Assembly (NCBI GenBank): GCA_017525245.1 | Contig: JAFXTE010000088.1 | Location: 1 to 47,472, forward strand | Source: Bacteroidales bacterium | GTDB lineage: Bacteria; Bacteroidota; Bacteroidia; Bacteroidales; WCHB1-69 | Length of the DNA stretch: 47,472 nt | Direction: 5' to 3' | Shown here: positions 1 through 8,087 of the stretch, piece by piece | Numbering within the stretch: the first letter of the stretch is position 1 | Layout: the number at the start of each line of letters is the position of its first letter | The notes under the pieces: model-generated | Told to the model about the DNA's origin: nothing | The model's input: only the letters and a program-made list of their open reading frames with translations | The model's database searches: none | Position numbers and translations under genes: made by a program

Positions 1-695
1 CCAAGAAGTCGCAGGTGTTCACCACCGCGGCCGACAACCAGACCTCCGTGGAGATCCACGTGTTGCAGGGCGAGCGTCCCATGGCGGCCCAGAACAAGAG
101 TATCGGCCGTTTCCACTTGGACGGCATCCCGGCGGCTATGCGCGGCATCCCGCAAATCGAAGTCACCTTCGACATCGACTCCAACGGCATACTGAACGTG
201 ACGGCTCACGACAAGGCTTCCGGCAAGGAGCAGAAGATCCGTATCGAGGCATCCTCTGGCTTGAGCGATGACGAAATCAAGCGCATGAAAGCCGAGGCCG
301 AAGCCAACGCTGACGCCGACAAGAAGGCCAAGGAGGAAATCGACAAACTGAACAACGCTGACTCGTTGGTGTTCAACACCGAGAAGCAGCTCAAGGAGTT
401 CGGCGACAAGATCCCCGCTGACGACAAGGCCAAGATCGAGGCTGCGGCTGCGAAACTGAAGACCGCGCACGACAACAAGGATTTCAGCGGCATTGATACT
501 GCTATGGCTGAACTGCAATCCGCTTGGAACGAGGCTTCACAGAAGATGTACGCTCAAGGCGGCGGCGCGCAACAGCAACCTGGCGCCGACTTCAACGGCG
601 GCTTCAACCAGCAGGCCGGTCCGCAAGGCCCGCAAGGCGGCAACGGCGGTAACGACCAAGAGGTTCAAGATGTTGATTTTGAGGAGGTTAAATAA
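1..695 (+). CDS. dnaK: Chaperone protein DnaK (Hsp70), 3' part
   Basis: This is the C-terminal part of DnaK. The gene enters from the left edge in the frame whose first full codon is at position 3. It carries the end of the substrate-binding beta-sandwich ([49 protein letters not shown]), then the alpha-helical lid rich in K, E, D and A, then a Gly/Gln/Asn-rich linker and the acidic tail ending DVDFEEVK, which matches the EEVD-like end of bacterial DnaK. The N-terminal ATPase domain lies outside the window. The product is the cytoplasmic ATP-driven chaperone acting with DnaJ and GrpE, but neither partner is visible here. A palindrome (708-741) and a likely intrinsic terminator (754-787) follow. 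Identification is secure; only the 5' limit is unknown. Confidence 0.97.
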   Translation, partial: KKSQVFTTAADNQTSVEIHVLQGERPMAAQNKSIGRFHLDGIPAAMRGIPQIEVTFDIDSNGILNVTAHDKASGKEQKIRIEASSGLSDDEIKRMKAEAEANADADKKAKEEIDKLNNADSLVFNTEKQLKEFGDKIPADDKAKIEAAAAKLKTAHDNKDFSGIDTAMAELQSAWNEASQKMYAQGGGAQQQPGADFNGGFNQQAGPQGPQGGNGGNDQEVQDVDFEEVK

Positions 696-707
696 CGATA
701 ATGTTTG

Positions 708-741
708 TTTGTAGGGGCGAATAATGATTCGCCCCTACAAA
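708..741. repeat. 15-bp perfect palindrome, GTAGGGGCG family
   Basis: Two perfect 15-bp arms (708-722 and 727-741) flank a 4-nt loop, with outer sequence GTAGGGGCG/CGCCCCTAC. Relatives with the same outer GGGRCG/CGYCCC but different cores lie at 17227-17246, 17318-17337, 36421-36439 and 42150-42170; 30514-30535 has a GAGACG version. It lies between dnaK and its terminator and is probably an interspersed intergenic palindrome rather than the terminator itself. Confidence 0.75.
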
Positions 742-753
742 ATACCCCAAAAC

Positions 754-787
754 CGGATGTCAATGATGAATTGGCACCCGTTTTTTT
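754..787 (+). terminator. Probable intrinsic terminator of dnaK
   Basis: Arms 754-763 and 771-780 pair (CGG/CCG, TG/CA, CAA/TTG, with one mismatch and one G-U pair) around a 7-nt loop, followed by seven T at 781-787. Confidence 0.6.
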
Positions 788-816
788 ATTTTTTTACGTT
801 GCTATCTGATTTTTTT

Positions 817-824
817 TACTTTTG
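817..824 (+). promoter_or_regulatory. Bacteroidetes-type -7 element (TACTTTTG)
   Basis: It matches TAnnTTTG, with a TTG about 16 bp upstream (799-801). The predicted start of transcription is near 832, about 100 nt before the lipoprotein start codon at 935. Confidence 0.5.
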
Positions 825-934
825 CAAAGTTTTCCCGTATGGTTTCATACGCAAAATGTCAATCATATATTGCAGTAAATCAGACACCTGCAATAGTTGA
901 TTTAATAAAAACCAAAAGTGTCTGCAACAAAAAA

Positions 935-1189
935 ATGAAAAAATTACTGATTTCTGTAGCTGTTGTCGCTATGTTAGCTTTCACAGGCTGTTCCAAGACA
1001 AGGGTCTGCAATTGCACGATCACGCAAACCATTGAAGATCTTGAGTTTGATGAAACGGAAACGATGGTTTCCAATACAACTCAAACAATTGAGAAAGGCC
1101 ATTGTGAAGACTTGAATGCCACAACAACAAACTCGGTTGCTGGTTATATGAATATGACTCAGGTAGTTAAATGCGAGGAGCAGAAATAA
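935..1189 (+). CDS. Small secreted lipoprotein, function unknown
   Basis: An 84-residue protein. The start at 935 is chosen because it opens directly into a lipoprotein signal peptide (MKKLLISVAVVAMLAFTGC) whose lipobox FTGC puts the acylated cysteine at about residue 19; the reading frame is open further upstream but only with non-signal-like sequence. The mature part is short, Thr/Asn-rich and has four further cysteines (two close together as CNC), which could form disulfides in the periplasm or at the cell surface. I do not recognise a family. It is a single-gene unit: TAnnTTTG promoter at 817-824 and a strong terminator at 1214-1237. Base composition is more AT-rich than dnaK and queE on either side. 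Confidence 0.7.
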   Translation: MKKLLISVAVVAMLAFTGCSKTRVCNCTITQTIEDLEFDETETMVSNTTQTIEKGHCEDLNATTTNSVAGYMNMTQVVKCEEQK

Positions 1190-1213
1190 CCAACTCTGAA
1201 TCCGCAATGAAGG

Positions 1214-1237
1214 GGAACCGGCATCCGGTTCCTTTTT
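1214..1237 (+). terminator. Intrinsic terminator after lipoprotein gene
   Basis: Perfect 8-bp stem GGAACCGG/CCGGTTCC with a CAT loop, followed by five T (1233-1237). Confidence 0.85.
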
Positions 1238-1330
1238 CTTGCGGTATGATTTACACATATTCATACGAAGTCAAATTCTTAACATACCGAATGGGGTGTT
1301 CTATGCTGTTCCACGGTCGGATAAAAAATG

Positions 1331-1338
1331 TATTTTTG
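1331..1338 (+). promoter_or_regulatory. -7 element TATTTTTG for queE
   Basis: Exact TAnnTTTG match 23 bp upstream of the queE start codon. A purine-rich stretch (AGAAAGGA, 1351-1358) just before the ATG at 1362 can act as ribosome binding site. Confidence 0.65.
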
Positions 1339-1361
1339 CAATCTTAAATAAGAAAGGAAAA

Positions 1362-1973
1362 ATGGATAAGAAAGGCTTGTTGATACCTGTGGTTGAGGAG
1401 TTTTACTCGCTTCAGGGCGAAGGTTACCATACGGGCAAGGCGGCTTATTTCGTGCGCGTGGGCGGCTGCGAGGTGGGTTGCTCATTCTGTGACGAGATGC
1501 GCGCATGGAATGCGGAAAAGTATCCGAAACTACTGGTGGATGATATCGTGGCGCGGGCGGCGCAGAAACCCGCAAGAGCCGTGGTGGTCACTGGTGGCGA
1601 ACCCCTGCTCTACAACATGGGGCCTCTCTGCTCCAAGATGCACGAACACGGAATCCAGTGTTTCCTTGAAACCTCCGGTTCCCAACCACTGTCCGGCGAT
1701 TGGGACTGGATTTGTCTGTCGCCGAAATACGGTGCGGCTCCGAAACCCGAAATCCTTGCCAAAGCCAACGAGTTGAAAGTCATTATCGGCAGCGAGGAGG
1801 ATTTCGCGTGGGCCGAGGAGAACGCACAGAAAGTCAGCAAAAACTGTCTCCTGTTCCTCCAGCCCGACTGGAACCGCTGCAACGCCATCATCGGCCGCCT
1901 CGTGAACTACATCCTTGAACACCCCCAATGGCGCGTCTCCCTGCAAACCCATAAGTATATGCAAATACTTTAA
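1362..1973 (+). CDS. queE: 7-carboxy-7-deazaguanine synthase QueE (radical SAM)
   Basis: A 203-residue radical SAM enzyme that converts 6-carboxy-tetrahydropterin to 7-carboxy-7-deazaguanine on the queuosine tRNA-modification pathway. Visible marks: N-terminal EEFYSLQGEGYHTGKAA, typical of QueE; the iron-sulfur motif GGCEVGCSFCDE (CX3CX2C) near residue 35; the SAM-binding TGGEPLLY; and LSPK/ELKVI in the C-terminal half. Length is normal for the family. The start at 1362 is preferred over the longer open frame because a TATTTTTG promoter lies at 1331-1338 and the family begins just before EEFYSLQGEG. No other queuosine genes are in the window. The next gene (DUF721) follows after a 76-bp repeat-filled gap. 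Confidence 0.93.
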   Translation: MDKKGLLIPVVEEFYSLQGEGYHTGKAAYFVRVGGCEVGCSFCDEMRAWNAEKYPKLLVDDIVARAAQKPARAVVVTGGEPLLYNMGPLCSKMHEHGIQCFLETSGSQPLSGDWDWICLSPKYGAAPKPEILAKANELKVIIGSEEDFAWAEENAQKVSKNCLLFLQPDWNRCNAIIGRLVNYILEHPQWRVSLQTHKYMQIL

Positions 1974-1977
1974 CCTT

Positions 1978-2045
1978 CTAACCCCCTAACCTATAAACCT
2001 ATAACCCAGCTTCAATAACCAATAACCTATAACCAATAACCATTA
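1978..2045. repeat. 7-bp-period repeat (AACCWAT words); 37 bp identical to 30658-30694
   Basis: Intergenic stretch built from CTAACCT/AACCTAT/AACCAAT words, clearest as a heptamer at 2013-2043. Positions 2009-2045 are identical to 30658-30694, and a related inverted copy is at 11144-11193. It ends right at the start of the DUF721 gene. Confidence 0.85.
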
Positions 2046-2049
2046 CCAA

Positions 2050-2340
2050 ATGCGTGACGAACACGAAAAGAGCTTGAAAGAACTGATTGGCCAGTTTGTG
2101 AGCCAGTCTGGAAAACAACATCTGATGGACAAGCAGCTGCTTTTCAATCATTGGCCCGAGTATGTGGGAAATATGTGTGCCCAGTTTTCAAAATGCGAGG
2201 ACTTGCGCAACGGCATCCTTTACGTTCGTGTGCAGAACGCTGCCCTTAAATTCGAGTTGTTCGGCCACAAATCCCAAATATTGAAGAAAATTGAAGCGGA
2301 TTTTGGTTCGCTGGTCCGCGACATCATATTCCGGCCGTGA
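2050..2340 (+). CDS. DUF721 (DciA-like) domain protein
   Basis: A 96-residue protein of the DUF721 type: MRDEHEKSLKELIGQFV, a W-P-E-Y-V-G segment near residue 37, then GILYVRVQNAALKFELFGHK and a C-terminal helix with ILKKIEADFG. This pattern (amphipathic helix, WPEIVG-like motif, short beta strands, then a lysine-rich helix) is characteristic of DUF721 proteins. Members related to DciA help load the replicative helicase DnaB in bacteria without DnaC. Whether this short Bacteroidetes form does the same is inference. The start codon follows directly on a repeat tract, with no obvious Shine-Dalgarno. Confidence 0.8.
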   Translation: MRDEHEKSLKELIGQFVSQSGKQHLMDKQLLFNHWPEYVGNMCAQFSKCEDLRNGILYVRVQNAALKFELFGHKSQILKKIEADFGSLVRDIIFRP

Positions 2341-2360
2341 TCTTTTTATCGTGTGCTCGC

Positions 2361-2389
2361 AAAAAGGGCGAAGCCTCGCGGCCACGTCC
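2361..2389 (-). terminator. Terminator-like repeat after the DUF4353 gene (copy 1 of 3)
   Basis: On the minus strand GGACG...CGCCC (one G-T pair) is followed by TTTTT. Closely similar sequences end the Abi gene (19244-19274) and the FISUMP gene (20371-20402); all three sit 40-100 bp past a minus-strand stop codon with a short tandem repeat between. Confidence 0.6.
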
Positions 2390-2392
2390 GTG

Positions 2393-2440
2393 TTTCAGGT
2401 TTCAGGTTTCAGGTTTCAAGTTTCAGGTTTCAAGTTTCAA
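2393..2440. repeat. 7-bp tandem repeat, GTTTCAR
   Basis: About seven units of TTTCAGG/TTTCAAG in a row between the terminator repeat and the 3' end of the DUF4353 gene. Confidence 0.9.
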
Positions 2441-2469
2441 AAGTCATCGTCTCGTCGTCTAATTTCGCC

Positions 2470-4656
2470 TCAGTTCGCCGTCACGATGATGGGTGTCGTG
2501 TTCACCGTCACGGTCTTGGTGCTGCCGCCGGTGTAGGACGCGCCGGTGTAGTAGTTGTGGAAGTTCGTGCCGCCGGTAATCGTGCCACCGTATTTCAGCG
2601 TGTACGTTCCTACCGTGAATTCAGGGCTGCTGAAGGTCATGATGGCCGATGAACCGCCACCTCCGGGACCGCCGCCGCCGCTCAGGGACGGAACTTTGAA
2701 AGTAAGGATGACTTCGTTGTCGCTGTTGCGGATCAGCTGGATATTATTGTTCGCCGCGTGCGTGTATTTGAGCACATGTTGGGTGCAGGCACTGGAAGTA
2801 GGGTTGGAGTACATCCCGCTCGGCGCGGTGCCTATAATAGTTCCGCCGGTGATGCCGAAAGTATTGTTGTCGCAGTCAAAGGATTCTTCGGGAGAACGGC
2901 TTGCCGCCGCAATCGTGAAACCGCCTGTGACGTACATCGGCCCGTTGCAGTCGATGGCGTCATTGTTGGTGGAGGCCGCGTAGGTGGTGCCTCCGTTGAT
3001 GTTGAGACGGTTGGCCGCGTTGATGGCATCGTCTCCTGTCGAAGTGATGGTGAGCTGTCCGCCGTTGATGTTGAGGACGGCTTTGCTTTCGATGCCTTCA
3101 CCGCCTTCACCGCTCTGCGTGCAGTTGACGGTGATGACACCGCTGTTGATGGTGAGGTTTCCGCCTGCCCGGATAGCTTTAGGGTTGCAGTAGTCGCCGT
3201 TGTTTCCGCCGGGTCCCCAGCCACCACCGGAGGTCACCGTGAACCGCGCCCCCGAGGTGGTGACGTTAAGAGTCAGCAAAGAATCCGCCGCATCCACCGC
3301 CCCGATGACCATGGCGCTGTCGGCACGGATGCCTTTTCCGCCCGCGCCGCTGCTGCTGCACGTGATGTCACCACCGGTAATCAGCAAGTTCGCGTCCGTC
3401 TTGATGCAACTGCTTGAGTAAGAGTCTTTCGTGGAACCAGAAACGGTGTAGGCCGCACCTGCGCCCGATGTGGTGATGTGCATCGAGCCGCCTGTGATGG
3501 TGATGTTGCCGTCAGCGGAGATACCCTTGCCGCCGTTGTTGCTGACAGGCAGCGTGATGGTGATGTTGCCACCGTTAATGTTTACCGTGCCGTCGGTGGT
3601 GATGGCTGAACAGTAGGAGGGATCCGTTTGGTTGTCCACAGTTTCCAAAACCGTAGCGCCGGAAGCCGTGATGGTGATGTTCCCTCCGTTGATGGTGATG
3701 TTTTGGTCGCTCTTCAGCACCTTGCTCTGCGCCCCAGTCGCGTTGAGGATGAGCGTGCCGCCGTTGATGGTCAGGATGCTGTCGCATTTCACCGCTTTCG
3801 TGTCGGCGGTGGCCACGGTGACATTCAGGGTGCCACCGTTGATCTCGATGAAACCTGTGTCGCCGTCCAAACCGTCTCCCGAAGTGCCCGAAACGGTGAC
3901 GTTGCCGTTGTGCATACGAATGTAGTCACCGTGTAAACCATCTGATACTGCAGATGTTACGACGATGTTGCCGCCGTAGATTTCAATGTAGTCGCCGCTG
4001 GATATGGCGTGCTTGGTCATGCCTTCCACAGTGAGCGTGCCGTTGCCATAGAAGAAGACCTGGCCTTTGCTGTATAGGGCGGCTTTTTGCGTTCCGTTGG
4101 CGCAGTCTTTCAAGTAGTTAACGGAATTGTCTGCCAAAATCACGGTCATCTTCTTGTCGATAATCGAGTTGATGGCCGCGCCCGTAGTGCTGGTGATGGA
4201 AGCGCCTTCTAAGGACAAGGTGAACCGTTTGTCGCTGGAGATGTTCAAGCAACCGTCCGTGGTTGTGCCGGAAACGTGATAGATGATGTCAGTGATACCG
4301 GCGGTGGTGACCACGTTCACGCAAGCAGCGCTGTCGGTGATGGTCACGCCCGCGCCCGCCAGCGGATTGGTGATGGTTACCGAGTTGCCGTTATAAATAA
4401 TATAGATATCGTATGCCGGCATGATGTTGTCGGTGCTGAACGTCACACTGTCGATATTTGTGAAGGGAATCGTTTGGAGTCCGCTATTATAGTTGAAAAC
4501 CGCGCTGTTGCTCTGGAACCAGATGCTGTCGATTTCACTGATTTTCTTCTCGAAGGTGACATTGCCGTTGCGATGCGTGTGCAGGTAGTATTCCTGGGCG
4601 TTCAACATTCCCGCACCCAAGACCAAGCTCAAGAGGATAAGGATACTCTTTTTCAT
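2470..4656 (-). CDS. Secreted DUF4353-like carbohydrate-binding beta-helix protein
   Basis: A 728-residue exported protein with a signal peptide (residues 1-20, cleavage near LNAQE). Residues about 25-75 form a short domain also seen in its operon partner (HTHRNGNVTFEKKISEIDSIWF). The bulk consists of repeated short strands with the pattern I-x-I-x-G-G-x-[IL]-x-[IV] (for example GGNITITASG, LNINGGQLTI), which predicts a right-handed parallel beta-helix and resembles DUF4353 / Cthe_2159-type proteins that bind acidic polysaccharide. A Gly-rich loop (SGGGGPGGGGSS) lies near residue 665, before the last strands. No catalytic motif is visible. Its start overlaps the stop of the upstream gene by 4 bp, so the two are probably translationally coupled. 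Inferred role: cell-surface or extracellular glycan binding. A sorting domain is present only in the partner. Confidence 0.75.
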   Translation of the reverse strand: MKKSILILLSLVLGAGMLNAQEYYLHTHRNGNVTFEKKISEIDSIWFQSNSAVFNYNSGLQTIPFTNIDSVTFSTDNIMPAYDIYIIYNGNSVTITNPLAGAGVTITDSAACVNVVTTAGITDIIYHVSGTTTDGCLNISSDKRFTLSLEGASITSTTGAAINSIIDKKMTVILADNSVNYLKDCANGTQKAALYSKGQVFFYGNGTLTVEGMTKHAISSGDYIEIYGGNIVVTSAVSDGLHGDYIRMHNGNVTVSGTSGDGLDGDTGFIEINGGTLNVTVATADTKAVKCDSILTINGGTLILNATGAQSKVLKSDQNITINGGNITITASGATVLETVDNQTDPSYCSAITTDGTVNINGGNITITLPVSNNGGKGISADGNITITGGSMHITTSGAGAAYTVSGSTKDSYSSSCIKTDANLLITGGDITCSSSGAGGKGIRADSAMVIGAVDAADSLLTLNVTTSGARFTVTSGGGWGPGGNNGDYCNPKAIRAGGNLTINSGVITVNCTQSGEGGEGIESKAVLNINGGQLTITSTGDDAINAANRLNINGGTTYAASTNNDAIDCNGPMYVTGGFTIAAASRSPEESFDCDNNTFGITGGTIIGTAPSGMYSNPTSSACTQHVLKYTHAANNNIQLIRNSDNEVILTFKVPSLSGGGGPGGGGSSAIMTFSSPEFTVGTYTLKYGGTITGGTNFHNYYTGASYTGGSTKTVTVNTTPIIVTAN

Positions 4657-5129
4657 AATTTGCTGATTTTGAATGAGGAATTGTTGATTTTCAAGATATA
4701 CAGGCCGGTTGGCAGGTCGCTGACCTTTACGGGCTCCCCTTCACGACTTACTCCATGCAGCAGCAACCGTCCGTCCGCCGAAAAGAGTTGGTAAGGATAA
4801 GACCGGAAGTCGTTCCCGCTGATGTACAGTTCGTTATGAACGGGATTGGGATACACCTTGAACGTTTCGGTGACGATGTCCTCGATGCCCGTAATCTCGT
4901 TGAACACCATGTTACGGATGTTACTTACAGCGAAAGAGTAGGGGACAGCTGTGCCGTTGTCAATGTACATGTAATTGTCTGAAAAATAGATTTTTCCGTA
5001 AGAACTGACTTCGATTTCCTGCGTGGAAGCGTCCTGAAAAGTCAGCTTCACATGGGTCTGCGCCGTCGTGGTGGAAAAAGCCATTACCACCATCAGACAC
5101 ATAAGCCATTTCATCATTATTTTCTTCAT
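4653..5129 (-). CDS. Small secreted protein with T9SS type A sorting domain
   Basis: A 158-residue exported protein. Signal peptide at residues 1-23 (MCLMVVMAFSTTTAQ), then a short domain (VKLTFQDASTQEIEVSSYGK...NIRNMVF, residues 26-75), then the type IX secretion C-terminal domain from about residue 85: FKVYPNPVHNELYISG, FSADGRLL, LPTGLYILKI, ending in FKISKL. The VYPNP and GLYILKI signatures are diagnostic of Por-type sorting domains, so the protein should cross the outer membrane by T9SS and be anchored or released. It is first in an operon with the DUF4353-like gene (4-bp overlap). A -7 element is at 5161-5168. With such a small passenger domain, its function may be mainly that of an adaptor; this is inference. 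Confidence 0.82.
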   Translation of the reverse strand: MKKIMMKWLMCLMVVMAFSTTTAQTHVKLTFQDASTQEIEVSSYGKIYFSDNYMYIDNGTAVPYSFAVSNIRNMVFNEITGIEDIVTETFKVYPNPVHNELYISGNDFRSYPYQLFSADGRLLLHGVSREGEPVKVSDLPTGLYILKINNSSFKISKL

Positions 5130-5160
5130 ATATACTTTGATTTTTCAAAAAAATGAGCGG

Positions 5161-5168
5161 CAAATATA
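5161..5168 (-). promoter_or_regulatory. -7 element TATATTTG for the T9SS/DUF4353 operon
   Basis: TAnnTTTG on the minus strand, 31 bp upstream of the start codon at 5129. Confidence 0.6.
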
Positions 5169-5190
5169 GTAAAAAAACAAAATAAGCTAC

Positions 5191-5282
5191 CACCAAAGTT
5201 ATAGTCTTAGTTATAGTCATAGTCATAGTCAAAGTTGTAGTCTGGTTTAAGTCTATGTCTAAGTCAAAGTCTATGTCTAAGT
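5191..5282. repeat. 6-bp-period repeat (AGTCAT / GTCTAA words)
   Basis: Two runs, AGTTATAGTC..AGTCATAGTCATAGTCAA and GTCTATGTCTAAGTCAAA, fill the space between the divergent promoters of the T9SS operon and purH. Confidence 0.8.
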
Positions 5283-5288
5283 TTTTTG

Positions 5289-5296
5289 TATTTTTG
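5289..5296 (+). promoter_or_regulatory. -7 element TATTTTTG for purH
   Basis: Exact TAnnTTTG match 22 bp upstream of the purH ATG at 5319. Confidence 0.7.
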
Positions 5297-5318
5297 CACT
5301 TCAAATTACACCAAAAAT

Positions 5319-6854
5319 ATGAAAAGAGCGATTATCAGCGTGAGCAATAAGGAGGGCGTAGTGCCTTTCGCTCAAGAACTTACAAAATTAGGATACGAGA
5401 TTATTTCTACAGGCGGAACGCGCAAGGCGCTCGAAGCCGCAGGCGTGAAGACCATCGGCATCAGCGATGTGACAGGTTTTCCCGAAATCATGGACGGGCG
5501 TGTGAAGACGTTGCATCCCAAAGTCCATGGCGGTCTCCTCTCCGTGCGCACCAACCCCGAGCATGTCAAGGAGATGGAAACCAACGGCATCGCCCCCATT
5601 GACATGGTGGTGGTGAACCTTTATCCGTTTAAGCAAACCATTGAGAAAGAGGGAACTACGTTTGAGGATGCCATCGAGAATATCGACATCGGAGGCCCTT
5701 CCATGTTGCGCAGCGCGGCCAAAAACCACGCTTTCGTGACGGTGGTGGTCGATAATGCTGACTATGCCACGGTGCTCGACGAACTTAAAACCCACGGTGA
5801 CACCACCTTGGAGACCCGTCGTCGTCTGGCTGCCAAGGTTTTCCGTCATACCGCCGCTTACGACACCTATATCTCCACTTACCTGACGGAAAAGACCGGA
5901 GAAGAATATCCTGAGAATCTGACGCTTACATTCACCAAGAAACAATCGTTACGTTATGGTGAAAACCCTCATCAGGAGGCCGCGTTCTATGCCGGCAAAA
6001 AACAGGGTTTCTCAATGGCGTGGGCGGAACAACTGCATGGTAAAGAATTGTCGTACAATAATATACAAGATGCAGATGCGGCTCTTCAGATTCTGCGCGA
6101 GTTTGACGGCCCGACGATGGTGGCCGTGAAGCATAAAAATCCGTGCGGTGTGGGACTCGGTGCAACCGCTTTGGAGGCCTGGACCCGCGCATACGAGGCC
6201 GACAGCGTCTCCATATTCGGTGGCATCGTGGCTTCCAACTGCGAAATCGACCTGCCGACGGCCGAGGCGATGAAGCCCGTCTTCCTTGAAATCATTCTCG
6301 CGCCTTCGTTCACGAAAGAGGCCTTTGACCATCTTTCCACCAAGAAAAACATCCGGCTGATGACCTTCAGCACCGACAAGGCTAATGCCGATGAGCGGAT
6401 GTATGTCAGCGTGGCAGGTGGTCTGCTATGCCAGTCGCTCGACCGCAAACGTTTTGAGGATTACGAACTTAACGTGGTGACCGAGAAAGCTCCCACCGCG
6501 GCAGAGATGGAGAATCTGAAGCTTGCGATGACGATATGCAAGCATGTGCGTTCCAACGCCATCACGGTGGCCTGCAACGGTTGCATCGCCGGTGTCGGAG
6601 CAGGACAGATGAACCGTGTGGGTGCCGCCCATATCGCCTTGGAAGAGGCTAAAGCCAAGGGACTTACAGCCAATCTTTGTCTCGCAAGCGATGCCTTCTT
6701 CCCCTTCGATGATGTGGTGAAGATGGCCAAGGAGTATGGTGTCACCGCCATCATCCAACCCGGCGGCAGCGTCCGCGACGAAGACTCGATCCGCGCCTGC
6801 AACGAGTTCGGAATCGCGATGGTGTTCACGGGGGTGAGGCACTTCAAACATTAG
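5319..6854 (+). CDS. purH: Bifunctional AICAR formyltransferase / IMP cyclohydrolase PurH
   Basis: A 511-residue enzyme catalysing the last two steps of purine synthesis: formylation of AICAR by 10-formyl-THF and ring closure to IMP. Domain order is normal: the N-terminal MGS-like cyclohydrolase domain (residues 1-150: MKRAIISVSNKEGVVPFA, STGGTRKALEAAG, VTGFPEIMDGRVKTLHPK) and the C-terminal transformylase domain (LRYGENPHQEAAFY, VKHKNPCGVG, DAFFPFDD, IQPGGSVRDEDSI, ending GVRHFKH). The key K-H-x-N-P-C-G-x-G motif is intact and the length is standard. The start at 5319 is preferred because the TATTTTTG element at 5289-5296 overlaps the longer frame. The gene ends in TAG, showing that TAG is an ordinary stop in this genome. 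Single-gene unit; no purine cluster here. Confidence 0.97.
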   Translation: MKRAIISVSNKEGVVPFAQELTKLGYEIISTGGTRKALEAAGVKTIGISDVTGFPEIMDGRVKTLHPKVHGGLLSVRTNPEHVKEMETNGIAPIDMVVVNLYPFKQTIEKEGTTFEDAIENIDIGGPSMLRSAAKNHAFVTVVVDNADYATVLDELKTHGDTTLETRRRLAAKVFRHTAAYDTYISTYLTEKTGEEYPENLTLTFTKKQSLRYGENPHQEAAFYAGKKQGFSMAWAEQLHGKELSYNNIQDADAALQILREFDGPTMVAVKHKNPCGVGLGATALEAWTRAYEADSVSIFGGIVASNCEIDLPTAEAMKPVFLEIILAPSFTKEAFDHLSTKKNIRLMTFSTDKANADERMYVSVAGGLLCQSLDRKRFEDYELNVVTEKAPTAAEMENLKLAMTICKHVRSNAITVACNGCIAGVGAGQMNRVGAAHIALEEAKAKGLTANLCLASDAFFPFDDVVKMAKEYGVTAIIQPGGSVRDEDSIRACNEFGIAMVFTGVRHFKH

Positions 6855-6890
6855 CCTTTTCAGCTATTAGCTTTTGGCTATTAGCTTTTA
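6855..6890. repeat. Repeat flanking the four-helix-bundle gene (left), GGCTATTAGCTTTT
   Basis: Copies of AGCTATTAGCTTTTGGCTATTAGC run from the purH stop into the 3' end of the four-helix-bundle gene and supply its last codons and stop. The right flank (7341-7388) contains the reverse-complement words. Confidence 0.8.
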
Positions 6891-7255
6891 GCGATTGGCA
6901 GTTGCCGTCTGATGACATTTATCAGTTCGTTGATTTGTTTCTCAATGAGATGTACTTTTTTTAATAACGACTCTAAAGTTTGATAATTGATGTACTCTAA
7001 ATTATAAGCTATTTGTAATTGAGTTTCAACTTCAAATGCAGAACCAAGACTGATACTTAAAAAATGAATGAACTCTCTTTCAGATTCTCTTGCTGATCCT
7101 TCTGCAATATTTGATGAAATGGATACCGATGCTCTTCTTAACTGATCCCCCAAGCCATATCGCTCGTATGAAGGAAAATCTCGTACTATTTTGTAGATTT
7201 CTGTAGTAAATGAAACAGAATCTTTCCAAATGTTGTAATTTCTAAAGTTTCTCAT
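6881..7255 (-). CDS. Four-helix bundle protein (23S rRNA intervening-sequence family)
   Basis: A 124-residue all-helical protein of the S23/IVS-protein family. Marks are the N-terminal FRNYNIWKDSV, then VRDFPSYERYGLGDQLRRAS, VSISSNIAEGSAR, and the C-terminal helices with EVETQLQIAYNL and EKQINELINVI. Family members form pentameric helical bundles. Some lie inside rRNA intervening sequences, while many Bacteroidetes genomes carry stand-alone copies of unknown role. This copy is alone between purH and ung, is more AT-rich than both, and is bordered by inverted words of the AGCTATTAGC/GCCAATAGCT repeat. Its last codons (IAKS-stop) come from the left repeat. It may be a repeat-associated mobile cargo gene; that is inference. 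Confidence 0.88.
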   Translation of the reverse strand: MRNFRNYNIWKDSVSFTTEIYKIVRDFPSYERYGLGDQLRRASVSISSNIAEGSARESEREFIHFLSISLGSAFEVETQLQIAYNLEYINYQTLESLLKKVHLIEKQINELINVIRRQLPIAKS

Positions 7256-7340
7256 CTCATTATGTTTTTATTAGTTAAAATTATAAAAGCTATAAAATAA
7301 TATTTTGCAAATATACAAAATTTCACGAATAACAAAGCCA

Positions 7341-7388
7341 AAAGCCAATAGCTAACAGCTAACAGCTAACAGCCAACAGCCAATAGCC
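7341..7388. repeat. 7-bp tandem repeat AGCTAAC/AGCCAAY (right flank of four-helix-bundle gene)
   Basis: AGCCAAAAGCCAATAGCTAACAGC..., about six heptamers, ending 18 bp before the ung start codon. Related tracts are at 8176-8208 and 26826-26872. Confidence 0.9.
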
Positions 7389-7405
7389 ATTAACAACCAA
7401 CAATC

Positions 7406-8086
7406 ATGCAAGTCTCAATCAACCCCAACATCGACGAATCCTGGAAAAAAGTCCTCTGGGACCAATTCCAGGCTCCGTATTTTGCGGAACTGAAAGCCTT
7501 TTTGGTAGAAGAGAAGAAACACTATCTCGTATTTCCGCCGGGACCGAAAATTTTCAACGCGTTCAATTCCACACCGTTTGACAAGGTGAAGGTCGTGATT
7601 ATCGGCCAGGACCCGTATCATGGGGAAGGGCAGGCGCACGGATTGTGTTTCTCGGTGCAAGACGGCGTGCCGATTCCGAAGTCGCTGCAGAACATTTTCA
7701 AGGAGCTGAGTACGGATGTTGGGTTTGTTCCTCCGAGAAGCGGTAATTTGCAGTCGTGGGCGAATCAGGGTGTGTTGCTGCTCAACGCCACGCTCACGGT
7801 GCGCGCCCATCAGGCAGGATCGCACCAGCGTCATGGCTGGGAAACCTTCACAGACTGTGCTATTCAACGCCTCTCGGAGCAACGCGAAGGCTTGGTGTTC
7901 CTGCTTTGGGGAAACTATGCGATTGAGAAACAGCGTCTTATCGATACGTCCAAACATTATGTACTCACGGCTCCGCACCCGTCACCGCTTTCCGCTTCAA
8001 GGGGCTTTTTCGGCTGCCGCCACTTCTCCCGCACCAACGAGATCCTGATGTCAATGGGAAAGAGCCCAATTAATTGGCAACTGTAA
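7406..8086 (+). CDS. ung: Uracil-DNA glycosylase (family 1)
   Basis: A 226-residue family-1 uracil-DNA glycosylase that removes uracil from DNA and starts base-excision repair. The catalytic water-activating motif [13 protein letters not shown] (Asp near residue 71), the uracil-stacking/binding segment [12 protein letters not shown], the WGNYA segment and the leucine-intercalation motif [13 protein letters not shown] are all intact. Length is normal (about 220-230). The N-terminal part [17 protein letters not shown] matches the family. The gene stands alone. Its upstream sequence is a heptamer repeat tract, and no clear TAnnTTTG was found close to the start. Confidence 0.97.
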   Translation: MQVSINPNIDESWKKVLWDQFQAPYFAELKAFLVEEKKHYLVFPPGPKIFNAFNSTPFDKVKVVIIGQDPYHGEGQAHGLCFSVQDGVPIPKSLQNIFKELSTDVGFVPPRSGNLQSWANQGVLLLNATLTVRAHQAGSHQRHGWETFTDCAIQRLSEQREGLVFLLWGNYAIEKQRLIDTSKHYVLTAPHPSPLSASRGFFGCRHFSRTNEILMSMGKSPINWQL

Positions 8087-8087
8087 C

